34,245 nucleotides of DNA from CAYQPF01 sp964419225 (GCA_964419225.1 CAYQPF010000039.1:1-34245), one strand, 5' to 3'; positions 1 to 8,358 are shown, counted from the stretch's first letter. Program-made: numbers and translations. The notes: generated by a model not told the origin, from the sequence alone.

Positions 1-438
1 AAGGCAGATGTGTCAGGTAAAACTATCAAAAACTGAGTCCACTATTTTAGGACTGTACATAGTACGCCCCGTCGGGGCGGTGAGGATTGATTGATATTCC
101 GGTGGCTTCCGCCACCGGTTATCAGAAAAGTGAACACCTTCGGTGTTAAACGAAATATGCTTAAAATGAGTCCACTATATTAGTACTGGACAATTGAGCA
201 AGGGGAAAAGAAAGAAGAAGTTTTTGAAACCCGCAGGCAAGTATTGGGGTGTGTATAGGTTTGCATAAGGTTTCATTTGTGAAAAACAATTCATATTCTA
301 TGCTTTTGACTCATCACTCTTAACTTGCAGCTACCTTAAAGCCCTTTCCTTCCTTGGTGTTGTTTTACTAATTTTTCTTTTTGCTGATCTGTGCCTATCT
401 GTTAAATCTGCGTCATCCGTGTTCTATTAAGCGTCTCC
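1..438. other. Gene-free repeat-rich intergenic region
   Basis: No credible coding frame. The first 190 bases hold two imperfect 22-bp direct repeats enclosing three strong hairpins, listed separately. From about 365 to 425 the sequence is a run of short related words (CTGTGCC, CTGTTAAA, CTGCGTCA, CCGTGTTC) with a spacing of about nine bases. This resembles the degenerate dispersed intergenic repeats seen in many genomes. The rest (190-360) shows nothing I can name. No U-tract hairpin for the minus-strand transglycosylase gene was found. Confidence 0.6.
34..188. repeat. Hairpin cluster bounded by 22-bp direct repeats
   Basis: The 22-mers at 34-55 and 167-188 (TGAGTCCACTAT core) match at 20 of 22 positions in the same orientation. 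Between them are three perfect inverted repeats: CGCCCCG/CGGGGCG at 65-79, CCGGTGGC/GCCACCGG at 99-118 with loop TTCC, and AACACC/GGTGTT at 133-147 with loop TTC. None is followed by a T-run, so they are not simple terminators. Such GC-rich hairpins in an A+T-rich genome look like REP/BIME-type elements or the residue of a small mobile element. Confidence 0.55.
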
Positions 439-2502
439 CTATTTTCTTATTTTCCGCATTTCGTCGTATATATAGAGCACTGCTTTGACATATGCATCGC
501 TGTGATTGTAAGAATAAACCGCTTTAAATCTGGCATCGTAATCATTCATATTGCTTTTACTTAAACCACTTTGAAAAAGGTAGTTTTCGATACTGGCAAT
601 ATTATCTTCAACCGAATAGATATCTATATCCTGATCATTATTTTGTGAGTCGATAAAGAAACTGTTCAAAGAGGAAGGAATGAACTGTCCCCATCCACAT
701 GCTCCGGCATAAGAGCCGATGAAAGAATAGTTAGGTTTGCCTGTTTTTTTAGTGAATTTGTAAAGCTCTGTGAGTTGCGTTACTGCAAATTTTTCTCTGC
801 GGGGAGTGAATAAATACTGAGAGATCAAAGCATTGGATACATAATGTGAGCCTTTATAGAGAGATTCGGCATAATTGGTCTCCATTCCCAGAATACCCAG
901 GATTATTTCATAATGCATTCCGTTCTTCTTCTCTGCTTTTTCCAGTTCTTTCAAATACTTTTCCTTAAAAGGTACTGCTTTTAGAGCTTTTTCCTTAACA
1001 CCCAATCTGTTCATATACCACTCAAAACTTGTATCTTCCCTTCCCACCTGATGTTCAGCCATGTTATAGAAATTGTTGGGCATGGTATAATGGTACTTAA
1101 AACTGTCTGATTCCACAGCCTTGATAAACCAATCCTGTGGCACCTTAAGGGCTGTCAGTTTAGCGTACAACTCGTCCAGTTTTTGTAAATATTCTTCTTC
1201 CTGATGAAATGGTCTGATATCATTTAAAGTAATATTTACTCTTAAGGAGTCGGTTGATATAAATCCAGGTTTATAACATTGTAACAAGAAGTTATGTGAT
1301 TTTATGTATAGCGTTTTAAACTGTAATGAATCTGGAAATGCTGTTAAAAACCTTGGGGTTGAAAGTGAGTCAGTATAGATAAGAACACAACTGTCCGGCA
1401 GCGGGATTTCATAAATATATCTCTGATTCGATCTATAATAACTCAGGGGATAGTCCTGAACAATGGCATTCAATTGTCTGTTTTCTAAGGAATAATACTG
1501 ATAATTCCCGCTGATAACCCTCTGATTCAGAACATATTCATTTTCTGCTGGCTGGCTAATTCTTTCAGGTACATCATCAAATTTAATATTTATGGTTTTA
1601 TTTTTGTAAGTTTTGATTCCACTATCTGTTGCCCCAAAATCAACTTCGTATTTAGTTTGAGCTTTTTTACTGCAGTTCAGAACTTGCAAAAATTCCGTAG
1701 TTTTAGTCAGACTGTCCTTCTCTGCTTTACCGGGTGTTTTTATATAATCCTGTTGCTTGATTACATCGTTCAGGATGAGAGCACTGAAATTGCGTTGATA
1801 ATGCTTTCGCCAATTAATTCCCAGATAATCCATGATCTTGAGTTTTATTAACCCGGTATATTTTGCAAAAACTGCAGGACTGAGATCAAAGCAAAGCAAT
1901 GAATCAGTTTGGAGAGAATTAAGATCATTGATCAGATTAGATAAAGCTGGTATTTCACCTTCATCTCTTTCCATTATCCGGTAAGCCATATAAGCAGGCA
2001 CTCCCAGACGGAGTTCTTCTCTGCGGTCATAGTAATAGGAATAGACTACTTTATCTCTTAGGCAGGCATATTGATAGTAGCTGGACAGATTCTGCTTAGC
2101 AATCTGTAAACTATCGAGAGATACCGCCATCAGAGCATTATATAAATACCTGTATTCCAGGCATTTGATCGTGTTCAGTATCGGATCATTGTGGGGATAT
2201 TTTTCCAGGGGAAGAACCACAAAGGTTGGATAAGACTGACGCTGATAGTCCTCAGCCAGATTTTGAATAGCAGTATGAAGACTTGTATCCGGATACTCCG
2301 GGATATAATTTAAAACTAAAGTTGAATCCTTGGATGAGAATTTTGACCAAAGTGAATCTATAGGAACAGACATTATTTGTGATAGTCTTTGATATTGCTT
2401 TTGTGCTTCTGCCACTTGGACAGCCTGGGGGAATTTTAGTAAAGCCTGACTGTTAGTCAGGCAAAAACAAACCAGAATCAAGAAAAATACTACTTTTTTC
2501 AT
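439..2502 (-). CDS. MltB-like lytic murein transglycosylase (SLT_2/GH103 domain)
   Basis: Likely cleaves the MurNAc-GlcNAc bond of peptidoglycan in the periplasm with formation of 1,6-anhydroMurNAc. The first 20 residues are a Sec signal peptide (basic start, hydrophobic core, cut after SQA). The C-terminal ~190 residues carry MltB-family marks: ILGMETNYAES (catalytic Glu at about residue 541), SYAGACGWGQFIPSS (about 597-611) and a late AVYSYNHSDAYVKAVL block. Residues about 20-450 are a long N-terminal region that I do not recognise, making the protein about twice the size of E. coli MltB (~360 aa). It is divergent from thiS, with a 73-bp gap. No lipobox is visible, so it is probably soluble periplasmic or held by the N-terminal region. 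Confident in the catalytic domain; the substrate-targeting part is unknown. Confidence 0.85.
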   Translation of the reverse strand: MKKVVFFLILVCFCLTNSQALLKFPQAVQVAEAQKQYQRLSQIMSVPIDSLWSKFSSKDSTLVLNYIPEYPDTSLHTAIQNLAEDYQRQSYPTFVVLPLEKYPHNDPILNTIKCLEYRYLYNALMAVSLDSLQIAKQNLSSYYQYACLRDKVVYSYYYDRREELRLGVPAYMAYRIMERDEGEIPALSNLINDLNSLQTDSLLCFDLSPAVFAKYTGLIKLKIMDYLGINWRKHYQRNFSALILNDVIKQQDYIKTPGKAEKDSLTKTTEFLQVLNCSKKAQTKYEVDFGATDSGIKTYKNKTINIKFDDVPERISQPAENEYVLNQRVISGNYQYYSLENRQLNAIVQDYPLSYYRSNQRYIYEIPLPDSCVLIYTDSLSTPRFLTAFPDSLQFKTLYIKSHNFLLQCYKPGFISTDSLRVNITLNDIRPFHQEEEYLQKLDELYAKLTALKVPQDWFIKAVESDSFKYHYTMPNNFYNMAEHQVGREDTSFEWYMNRLGVKEKALKAVPFKEKYLKELEKAEKKNGMHYEIILGILGMETNYAESLYKGSHYVSNALISQYLFTPRREKFAVTQLTELYKFTKKTGKPNYSFIGSYAGACGWGQFIPSSLNSFFIDSQNNDQDIDIYSVEDNIASIENYLFQSGLSKSNMNDYDARFKAVYSYNHSDAYVKAVLYIYDEMRKIRK

Positions 2503-2575
2503 TAATAAACCTCTGATCTCAAAATTAGATTTGACTTTTTTCTGACAACCAATAAATTACGAATATGAGGAAAGT

Positions 2576-2779
2576 ATGAAAAATATAGTAGTTAATGATA
2601 ATAAATTAGAGGTGCAGGATACCTGTACGATACAGGATCTGCTGAGAATTAAGAATTATTCTTTCAAATTATTGGTGATCAAGGTCAATGGTGAACTCAT
2701 TCGCCGTGAGATGTATAAGGAATACATTGTACCGGATTTGGCAGATGTGACGATACTACATCTGATCAGCGGAGGCTGA
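2576..2779 (+). CDS. thiS: ThiS-family sulfur carrier protein
   Basis: A 67-residue beta-grasp protein ending in the diglycine (SGG) that is adenylated by ThiF and converted to a thiocarboxylate, the sulfur donor for the thiazole of thiamin. Length, the NGELIRRE segment and the terminal ILHLISGG all fit ThiS. A Shine-Dalgarno AGGAAAG lies just upstream of the ATG. No thiF, thiG or thiH is adjacent: upstream is a divergent cell-wall enzyme and downstream a restriction-modification pair, so its partners must lie elsewhere. A related MoaD-like sulfur carrier role is possible. Confidence 0.8.
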   Translation: MKNIVVNDNKLEVQDTCTIQDLLRIKNYSFKLLVIKVNGELIRREMYKEYIVPDLADVTILHLISGG

Positions 2780-2900
2780 TTTCTTAAGATTAAGTAAGGA
2801 TTGAGGATTGAGTAAAAGTATAAATCCATAAAGACTATTATAAAGATTGCTTGATCTTTACATCATTTTTTAAAAGGTTAATTGTGGGTAGAAAGTTATA

Positions 2901-3920
2901 ATGTTAGGATATAAGGGCAAAAAAAAAATGTTCAGTTTTGTAGATTTTTGTGCAGGTATAGGTTGCGGAAGATTCGGATTAGAAGCCAATGGTTTCCGAT
3001 GTGTAGGATTTTCAGAAATAGACAAGGTAACTGAGAAAACTTATAGAGCTTTCTTTACCGAAGATGAGACTAATTTCGGTGACCTCATGAGAGTTAAAAG
3101 CAGAGATTTACCTGACTTTGACTTATTAATTGCAGGCTTCCCCTGTCAATCTTTCTCAATAATAGGACAAAGAGAAGGAATGACAGACGACAGAGGACAA
3201 GTGATTCTGGGTTTGATCAGGATTTTGCAGCAAAAAAATGTTCCATATTTCATTTTAGAGAATGTAAAGGGACTTATTAGTCATGAAAAAGGAAATACTC
3301 TAAAATACATAATTAGAGAACTTGATGAAGCCGGGTACAAAGTATCTTACAAAGTTCTGGACAGTGTTAATTTTGCTATACCTCATATGAGAGAAAGAAT
3401 ATATTTCGTAGGTATCAGAAAAAATTTAGTGCCAGCAAATTTTATGTTTGAATGGCCTAAACCTGTTGATTTACAACCATTAAATCAATATTTAATCGAG
3501 GATGATGAAACTTACATTTTTTCTGAGACTAATAAAGCATATATCACCTTTTTGCAATATCTTAATAATACTTATAATAATGGTCTATTTTCAATTGAAG
3601 AATTTCTTCAAGAAGATTATTTGGTTATAGATACTCGACAATCAGATTTAAGGTTATATCGGGATAAAGTGCCAACCCTTAGAACCGGAAGGCATGGCAT
3701 ATTGTATGTAAAAAATGGACAACTCCGCAAATTATCCGGCTTTGAAGCTTTGCTTTTGCAAGGAGTTCCTCTCGAATATGCCCTAAAAGTCAAAACCTCT
3801 GTCTCAGATACAAGTTTACTAAGCCAGGCGGGTAATGCAATGACAGTCAATGTGATAGATAAGATTGCTTTAAAATTAAAAAACACAATAGCAGGATTAG
3901 CGTGGAAAAAAGCAATTTAG
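2901..3920 (+). CDS. DNA (cytosine-5-)-methyltransferase of a type II R-M system (predicted GCGC)
   Basis: Transfers a methyl group from S-adenosylmethionine to C5 of cytosine. Ordered motifs: I, DFCAGIGCGRFG (residues 15-26); IV, GFPCQSF with catalytic Cys82; VI, ENV at 120-122; VIII, MRERIYFVGIR; then the target-recognition region, RKLSGFEALLLQGVP (IX) and QAGNAMTV (X). At 339 aa it is a normal-sized single-chain enzyme. The reading frame opens at 2901, but an ATG at 2928 (residue 10, MFSFVDF) preceded by AAGGG may be the real start; a run of ten A lies just before it. The 3' end overlaps the endonuclease gene by 19 bp. The partner resembles HinP1I, so GmCGC is the predicted product; that specificity is inferred from the partner, not from this sequence. 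Confidence 0.92.
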   Translation: MLGYKGKKKMFSFVDFCAGIGCGRFGLEANGFRCVGFSEIDKVTEKTYRAFFTEDETNFGDLMRVKSRDLPDFDLLIAGFPCQSFSIIGQREGMTDDRGQVILGLIRILQQKNVPYFILENVKGLISHEKGNTLKYIIRELDEAGYKVSYKVLDSVNFAIPHMRERIYFVGIRKNLVPANFMFEWPKPVDLQPLNQYLIEDDETYIFSETNKAYITFLQYLNNTYNNGLFSIEEFLQEDYLVIDTRQSDLRLYRDKVPTLRTGRHGILYVKNGQLRKLSGFEALLLQGVPLEYALKVKTSVSDTSLLSQAGNAMTVNVIDKIALKLKNTIAGLAWKKAI

Positions 3921-4660
3921 CACTATTAGGTTCACAAACAGCGAAAGCAGGTTTTAAGAATGAAAATGATATCGCAGACAAGTTTAATAATTGGAAAAAT
4001 GATTTCGATGCACAATTGTGGTTGAAAATAATGGGCTATGATGTTGAAAAAATTGAACAAGTCGTAGCAATAATTCTACCGAATAAATACAAAGCAGATA
4101 TTCAAGTACAAATCACTATATTTTTTAAAGAAGCTATTGCCGCAGAAAATGTTTCCATAAAATTAGTCAGAAACCCAAATGGGTTTAATCAGATTGACAA
4201 ACGATGGGTAGATAAATATTCTGAGATGTGGAATTTCGCTGAAAATATTAAGTCAATCTTAAAACTTTTTACGGGAGAACTTCCCCCAAATATACTTGAA
4301 ACCAAGTATAAAAAGAGAATGCTATTGACCGAAATACCTGAAGCAGATCAAAAATTGATCGTTGAATTTTTCGAAGACAACAGGCTGATGATTGTATCAG
4401 ATATATTAAAAGGGAGAGAATTGTTTTCAGCAAATTGGATGCTTGTTGCATTAAACATTAACGGAACCACAAAATGGATATTAAAACACATTAATGAAGT
4501 TCTAAACATTTTCGGAAATGGTACTATAAGAATAACAGAAAGAGGTAGTTTGAGAATTGGAGAGATTACGATGCAGCGAAAAGGTGGTGACAATGGTAGA
4601 ATTACTGCCAATATGCTTCAGTTTAAAATTAACCCGGTATTGTTGTTTAGACAAGAATAA
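3902..4660 (+). CDS. HinP1I-like type II restriction endonuclease (predicted G^CGC)
   Basis: 252 aa, GTG start inside the end of the methyltransferase gene (19-bp overlap, so translational coupling is likely). From memory it aligns end to end with R.HinP1I (~247 aa, cuts G^CGC): shared blocks include AKAGFKNENDIADKF, RNPNGFNQIDKRW, FTGELPP and QRKGGDNGRITANMLQFKI. HinP1I has the active-site pattern SD-x18-QxK. Here the equivalent is Asp66-x18-Ser85-Ile-Lys87, so Asp and Lys are kept but Gln is Ser. It may be a variant active site or a weakened or dead nuclease. The cytosolic enzyme would cut unmethylated incoming DNA. No control (C) protein gene is seen. Confidence 0.9.
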   Translation: MEKSNLALLGSQTAKAGFKNENDIADKFNNWKNDFDAQLWLKIMGYDVEKIEQVVAIILPNKYKADIQVQITIFFKEAIAAENVSIKLVRNPNGFNQIDKRWVDKYSEMWNFAENIKSILKLFTGELPPNILETKYKKRMLLTEIPEADQKLIVEFFEDNRLMIVSDILKGRELFSANWMLVALNINGTTKWILKHINEVLNIFGNGTIRITERGSLRIGEITMQRKGGDNGRITANMLQFKINPVLLFRQE

Positions 4661-4708
4661 TTGGTTGTGTAAAGACCAAAAATATTAAATAAATAAACGG
4701 AGGAAATT

Positions 4709-4990
4709 ATGTTTAAAGTTAATCAGTATTTCGAAGGAAAAGTCACTTCAATGGCGTTTGAAAACAAAGAAGGCGTATCAACAGTTGGTGTTATGGACAT
4801 TGGCGAATATGAATTCGGTACATCCAAAATCGAGTATATGACTGTTGTAAGCGGTAAACTGACTGTAAAATTACCCGGCGAAACAGAATGGAAAGATTTC
4901 GTGAAAGGTGACACTTTTATCGTGCAGGCTGACCAGAAATTCCAGCTTAAGGTTGAAGAACAAACAGCATATCAATGCCGTTATGTCTAA
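4709..4990 (+). CDS. ppnP: Pyrimidine/purine nucleoside phosphorylase PpnP (YaiE, DUF1255)
   Basis: 93 aa, a single small cupin. The family carries out phosphorolysis of nucleosides to the free base and ribose-1-phosphate. Family marks visible are NQYFEGKVTSMAF near the N-terminus, VGVMDIGEYEFGT, EYMTVVSGKLTVKLPGE, and the terminal YQCRYV, which matches the SYLCRYL end of E. coli PpnP. The start is fixed by GGAGG about 5 bases upstream. It sits 48 bp after the endonuclease gene and is followed by a hairpin terminator, so it ends a transcription unit. No functional link with the R-M genes is evident. Confidence 0.92.
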   Translation: MFKVNQYFEGKVTSMAFENKEGVSTVGVMDIGEYEFGTSKIEYMTVVSGKLTVKLPGETEWKDFVKGDTFIVQADQKFQLKVEEQTAYQCRYV

Positions 4991-5007
4991 AATTTGTTTA
5001 TAATTTT

Positions 5008-5040
5008 GTAGGGGTAGATCTGTGTATCTGCCCTACCTTT
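5008..5040 (+). terminator. Intrinsic terminator after ppnP
   Basis: GTAGGG-AGAT pairs with ATCT-CCCTAC around the loop CTGTGT (stem 5008-5019 with 5026-5036, one bulge), followed by CTTTTCT. It lies 18 bp after the ppnP stop and 40 bp before the next start codon. The short U-run makes it moderate in strength. Confidence 0.6.
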
Positions 5041-5079
5041 TCTCATAAAATTACATTTAATTAATTTAAGGAAGTCATT

Positions 5080-5868
5080 TTGAAAGTACTATTTCTAACC
5101 TTTTTTATTATCTACAGTTCATTATGGGCAGTAAGTTTGAAAACTCCTGAGAGTATTGCTTATGATAAAACTAAGAAGAAAACCTATATTTCTTCGACTG
5201 GTAACGGCATGATCCTCGAATTGACTAAAAACAAAGAATTCAAAGAATTTGCTTCCGGTCTGGAATCTCCCAAAGGTTTGTGCATTTCTAAAGGTTGCCT
5301 GTTTACTACAGATGTGACAAGAGTTAAAGGCTTCGAAATAAAATCCGGAAAGCTCAAATACAATTTTGTCATCAAAGATGCTCAGTTCCTGAATGATATC
5401 ACATCTGATGATACCGGGAATCTTTATGTATCTGATATGAAAACCAACAAAATCCATATTATTCATACTGCCACTTTCAAAATAACTACCTTCGCTTCTC
5501 AGTTACTGAACGCACCGAATGGTCTTATTTATGAAAAAGAGCGTTTACTCATCGTCTGCTTTTCCAAAAAAGCAGCGATCGTAGCCATGAATCTAAAAGA
5601 TAAAAAATTCTCAATAGTGAAGCAGACGGATTTAGCTTATCTGGATGGTTTCTGTAAAGACAAATTCGGCAATTACTATGTCAGCAGTTGGGAAAGTAAT
5701 GCCATTTTTATGCTGGACAGGAACTTTGCCAATCTGACCAAAATTGCTGATGGATACAGTGGACCGGCTGATATTCTTTACTTGAAAGATTCAAACACCA
5801 TTCTGATACCTGATATGAATAACAGCGAAATTAAATATTTGGAACTTAATCAGCTTGAGAAACAGTAA
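5080..5868 (+). CDS. Secreted SMP-30/NHL-type beta-propeller protein
   Basis: 262 aa. The first ~17 residues form a signal peptide ending SLWA, so it is probably periplasmic. The body shows repeated blade-like units: TPESIAYDKTKKKTYIS, FLNDITSDDTGNLYVSDM, APNGLIYEKERLLIVCF, YLDGFCKDKFGNYYVSS and GPADILYLKDSNTILIPD. This is the spacing typical of the SMP-30/gluconolactonase or NHL six-bladed propellers. The metal-binding residues of true gluconolactonases are not clearly identifiable, so a sugar-lactone or binding role is only a guess. The start is TTG with AAGGAAG 5-6 bases upstream. The last 14 bp overlap the start of recG, so the two genes are probably co-translated. Confidence 0.7.
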   Translation: MKVLFLTFFIIYSSLWAVSLKTPESIAYDKTKKKTYISSTGNGMILELTKNKEFKEFASGLESPKGLCISKGCLFTTDVTRVKGFEIKSGKLKYNFVIKDAQFLNDITSDDTGNLYVSDMKTNKIHIIHTATFKITTFASQLLNAPNGLIYEKERLLIVCFSKKAAIVAMNLKDKKFSIVKQTDLAYLDGFCKDKFGNYYVSSWESNAIFMLDRNFANLTKIADGYSGPADILYLKDSNTILIPDMNNSEIKYLELNQLEKQ

Positions 5869-7948
5869 TCCCCTCGATAATGATGTCAAATTTCTCAAAG
5901 GAGTGGGCGACTACCGTGCTCTGATCCTCAATAAACTCAATATTTTCAGCATCCTCGATGTTCTGGAACACTTCCCCAGAACTTATATCAATCGCAATCT
6001 GGAAACAACAATTGCCGATCTTCAACCAGATACGATCTCTGCAATTGTCGGCAAGATCAAGTATGTCGAAGAAAAGCAAACCAGTACCGGGAAAAAGCAA
6101 TTAATAGCTTCAATTTCAGATGGTAAAAGGATCATGAAATGCGTCTGGTTTCAATATAATGAATGGATCCAAAAGCAATTGGTTGTGGAAAAGGATATTT
6201 GGGTGAACGGCATGGTCAAAGAGTTTTCCGGATTATTCCAAATAATCCATCCCGATTTCGAGATCCTGGAATCCTCCTCTCCCGAACAGGAACAATTCTG
6301 GCGTAGCCGTACCTTATTGCCGGTTTATCCATTAACTGATAAGCTGAGTATGAATATTCTGCGGAACCTGGTATATAATGCTTATCACCTTTATAATGAG
6401 AAAATCGAAGAAAACCTGCCGGAAGATTTGAGGATTAAATTTGGATTCATGGACAGAAAATCTACCTTAGAAAAGATCCATTTTCCAGATCCAGGAGATG
6501 ATTTCGAAGTCTTGAGAAAAAGATTTGTCTTTGAAGAACTGTTTTATAATCAATTGATGCTGGCTAGAACCAAAGGTTTGAGGGATAATGTCCCTCAGGG
6601 AAAAAGTTTTATTTTACACAAAACATATACCACAAAATTGAAAGAATCCCTGCCATTCAAGCTGACAAAAGCTCAAGCCAAAGTTATTACTGAAATAGTT
6701 AAAGACATGCTCGAACCTGTCCAAATGAACAGACTTCTGCAGGGAGATGTCGGATCAGGCAAGACAATAGTAGTTCTGTTTGCAATGCTTCTAGCACTCG
6801 AAAATAATTATCAGGCCACATTGCTAGCTCCCACAGAATTACTGGCAGAACAGCATTTCAAGAAATTTCAGGAGCTTCTTTCCAATCAGAAACAGATCAC
6901 TATCTGTTTACTCAAAGGTGGAAATTATAAAGGTAAAAGTCTGATCAAGAAAGCTATAGCCGACGGATCTGCTATGATCGTAATCGGGACCCATGCCCTG
7001 ATCCAGAAAGATGTTACTTTTGCCAATCTGGGTTTGGTGGTTATTGATGAACAGCATAAATTCGGTGTTGTTCAGAGAGCTGAATTATGTCAGAGAAATA
7101 ATCATCCCGATCTATTATATTTAAGTGCCACACCTATCCCCCGTTCCCTCGCACTGACTGTTTACGGTGATCTGGAAGTCAGTACCATCGACGAACTTCC
7201 TCCCACCCGCAAACCTGTTGAAACCTTCTGGCGGGGTTCTGACAAGAAACCTAATGTCTATGATTTTATTAAAAAACAATTGATCCAAGGTCAACAGGCA
7301 TATATTGTCTGCCCGTTGATCAAGGAATCGGAAAAGTTAGATTTATTATCAGCCACAACTTTGTACGAGGAATTACAGAGAGATATTTTTAAAGATTATA
7401 GAGTAGCTCTTTTACACGGCAAAATGAAGCCACTTGAAAAAGATCAGATCATGCAGGATTTTCTGCACAAGAAGACTCATATTCTCGTATCCACGACAGT
7501 GATTGAGGTGGGAATAGATGTCCCTAATGCCACTGTAATGATGATCGAACATGCGGAAAGATTTGGGCTGAGTCAGCTACATCAGTTGAGAGGCCGTGTG
7601 GGACGCGGTTCAGAGAAGTCTTACTGCATTATGATCTCTTACTATCCCATGAGTAATACAGCCAAAGAAAGGCTGGATATGATGCGTGAGACTAATGACG
7701 GATTCAAGATTGCCGAGAAAGATCTGGAAATCAGAGGGCCGGGAGATTTCTTCGGAACTGCACAGTCAGGTATCCCCGGGTTTAAGTTTGCCAATATTAT
7801 CCGGGATCAGCAGGTGATCAAGGAAGCCCGAGCGATGGCTTTTGAGATTATTAAGGATGATTTCAATATGGAGAAGGAAAAAAACAGTCTCATTAAAAAG
7901 TACTATGAGACCCATCATCTGGCGAATGAAAAATTGTTTAAGTATTAG
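5855..7948 (+). CDS. recG: ATP-dependent DNA helicase RecG
   Basis: 697 aa, full length for RecG, the branch-migration helicase that remodels stalled forks and Holliday junctions. An N-terminal wedge/OB region (about 55-140) precedes a superfamily 2 helicase core: Walker A GDVGSGKT at 297-304, DEQH box at 398-401, SAT at 424-426, then LLHGKM, the TTVIEVGIDVPNATVM block and QLHQLRGRVGRG. The C-terminal TRG/wedge-contact region GPGDFFGTAQSGIPGF is present. The reading frame begins at a TTG that overlaps the end of the propeller gene by 14 bp; no strong Shine-Dalgarno is visible, which fits coupled translation. There is no closer alternative start, because MRNSNPLDNDVKFLKGVGDY already matches the RecG N-terminus. 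Confidence 0.95.
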   Translation: MRNSNPLDNDVKFLKGVGDYRALILNKLNIFSILDVLEHFPRTYINRNLETTIADLQPDTISAIVGKIKYVEEKQTSTGKKQLIASISDGKRIMKCVWFQYNEWIQKQLVVEKDIWVNGMVKEFSGLFQIIHPDFEILESSSPEQEQFWRSRTLLPVYPLTDKLSMNILRNLVYNAYHLYNEKIEENLPEDLRIKFGFMDRKSTLEKIHFPDPGDDFEVLRKRFVFEELFYNQLMLARTKGLRDNVPQGKSFILHKTYTTKLKESLPFKLTKAQAKVITEIVKDMLEPVQMNRLLQGDVGSGKTIVVLFAMLLALENNYQATLLAPTELLAEQHFKKFQELLSNQKQITICLLKGGNYKGKSLIKKAIADGSAMIVIGTHALIQKDVTFANLGLVVIDEQHKFGVVQRAELCQRNNHPDLLYLSATPIPRSLALTVYGDLEVSTIDELPPTRKPVETFWRGSDKKPNVYDFIKKQLIQGQQAYIVCPLIKESEKLDLLSATTLYEELQRDIFKDYRVALLHGKMKPLEKDQIMQDFLHKKTHILVSTTVIEVGIDVPNATVMMIEHAERFGLSQLHQLRGRVGRGSEKSYCIMISYYPMSNTAKERLDMMRETNDGFKIAEKDLEIRGPGDFFGTAQSGIPGFKFANIIRDQQVIKEARAMAFEIIKDDFNMEKEKNSLIKKYYETHHLANEKLFKY

Positions 7949-8167
7949 TACTTTTCAACTTTAACCCGAACAATGCAGTAGATTCTTTGCGTCTGAGTTA
8001 ATCTTTTGAATTTGGATGACTTCCACACTCACTCAAAATATATATGTTATATGTAATCGCTCGTATGTAAGTCACCATTCTTCAAAATCTTCGATTCATT
8101 CAACAAATCTCCACTGCATTATCCAGGTTTAATTCTTTCAATTTGGGCAAAACATTGAAGGAAAAAA

Positions 8168-8212
8168 TGGACGATATGGACTATATGGACTATATAGAAA
8201 CTATGGACAGAG
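8168..8212 (+). repeat. Nine-base tandem repeat, unit TGGACTATA
   Basis: Five units in register: TGGACGATA, TGGACTATA, TGGACTATA, TAGAAACTA, TGGACAGAG. Since nine is a multiple of three, the phase ATG GAC TAT stays open. Starting at the ATG at 8167, which follows GAAGGAAAA, it could encode a 26-residue peptide (MDDMDYMDYIETMDRDGK...) ending CAKCY before TAA at 8245-8247. Whether this is translated is unknown. The same unit occurs at 12101-12154, so a dispersed intergenic repeat family is the simpler reading. Confidence 0.6.
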
Positions 8213-8311
8213 ACGGGAAAATGACAAGATGTGCGAAATGTTACTAATTGAGAACACAGAGTAGGGATTTTGCAATTTAACCTGGCTTATCCAAATTGGT
8301 GTTATATTTAT

Positions 8312-8348
8312 AAATAGCCACATTCCTGAGAATGTGGCTATTTTTTTT
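8312..8348 (+). terminator. Strong terminator between convergent recG and chemoreceptor genes
   Basis: A 14-bp perfect stem (AAATAGCCACATTC, 8312-8325, with 8330-8343) around loop CTGA, followed on the plus strand by a run of eight T (8341-8348). On the minus strand the same hairpin sits 15 bp after the chemoreceptor stop, with a weaker T-rich tail, so it probably serves both directions. Confidence 0.85.
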
Positions 8349-8358
8349 ATCTCAATTA

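Larger units (their letters stand above)
7949..8358. other. Intergenic region between recG and the chemoreceptor
   Basis: About 410 bp without a recognised gene. It holds a tandem nine-base repeat (8168-8212) and a strong hairpin with U-run near its right end (8312-8348). The rest is unremarkable A+T-rich sequence. One short frame starting at 8167 is discussed under the repeat. Confidence 0.6.

Noticed and set aside
2503..2575. TPP riboswitch upstream of thiS
   Set aside because: The gap is only 73 bp and contains no thi-box sequence; a full riboswitch would not fit.
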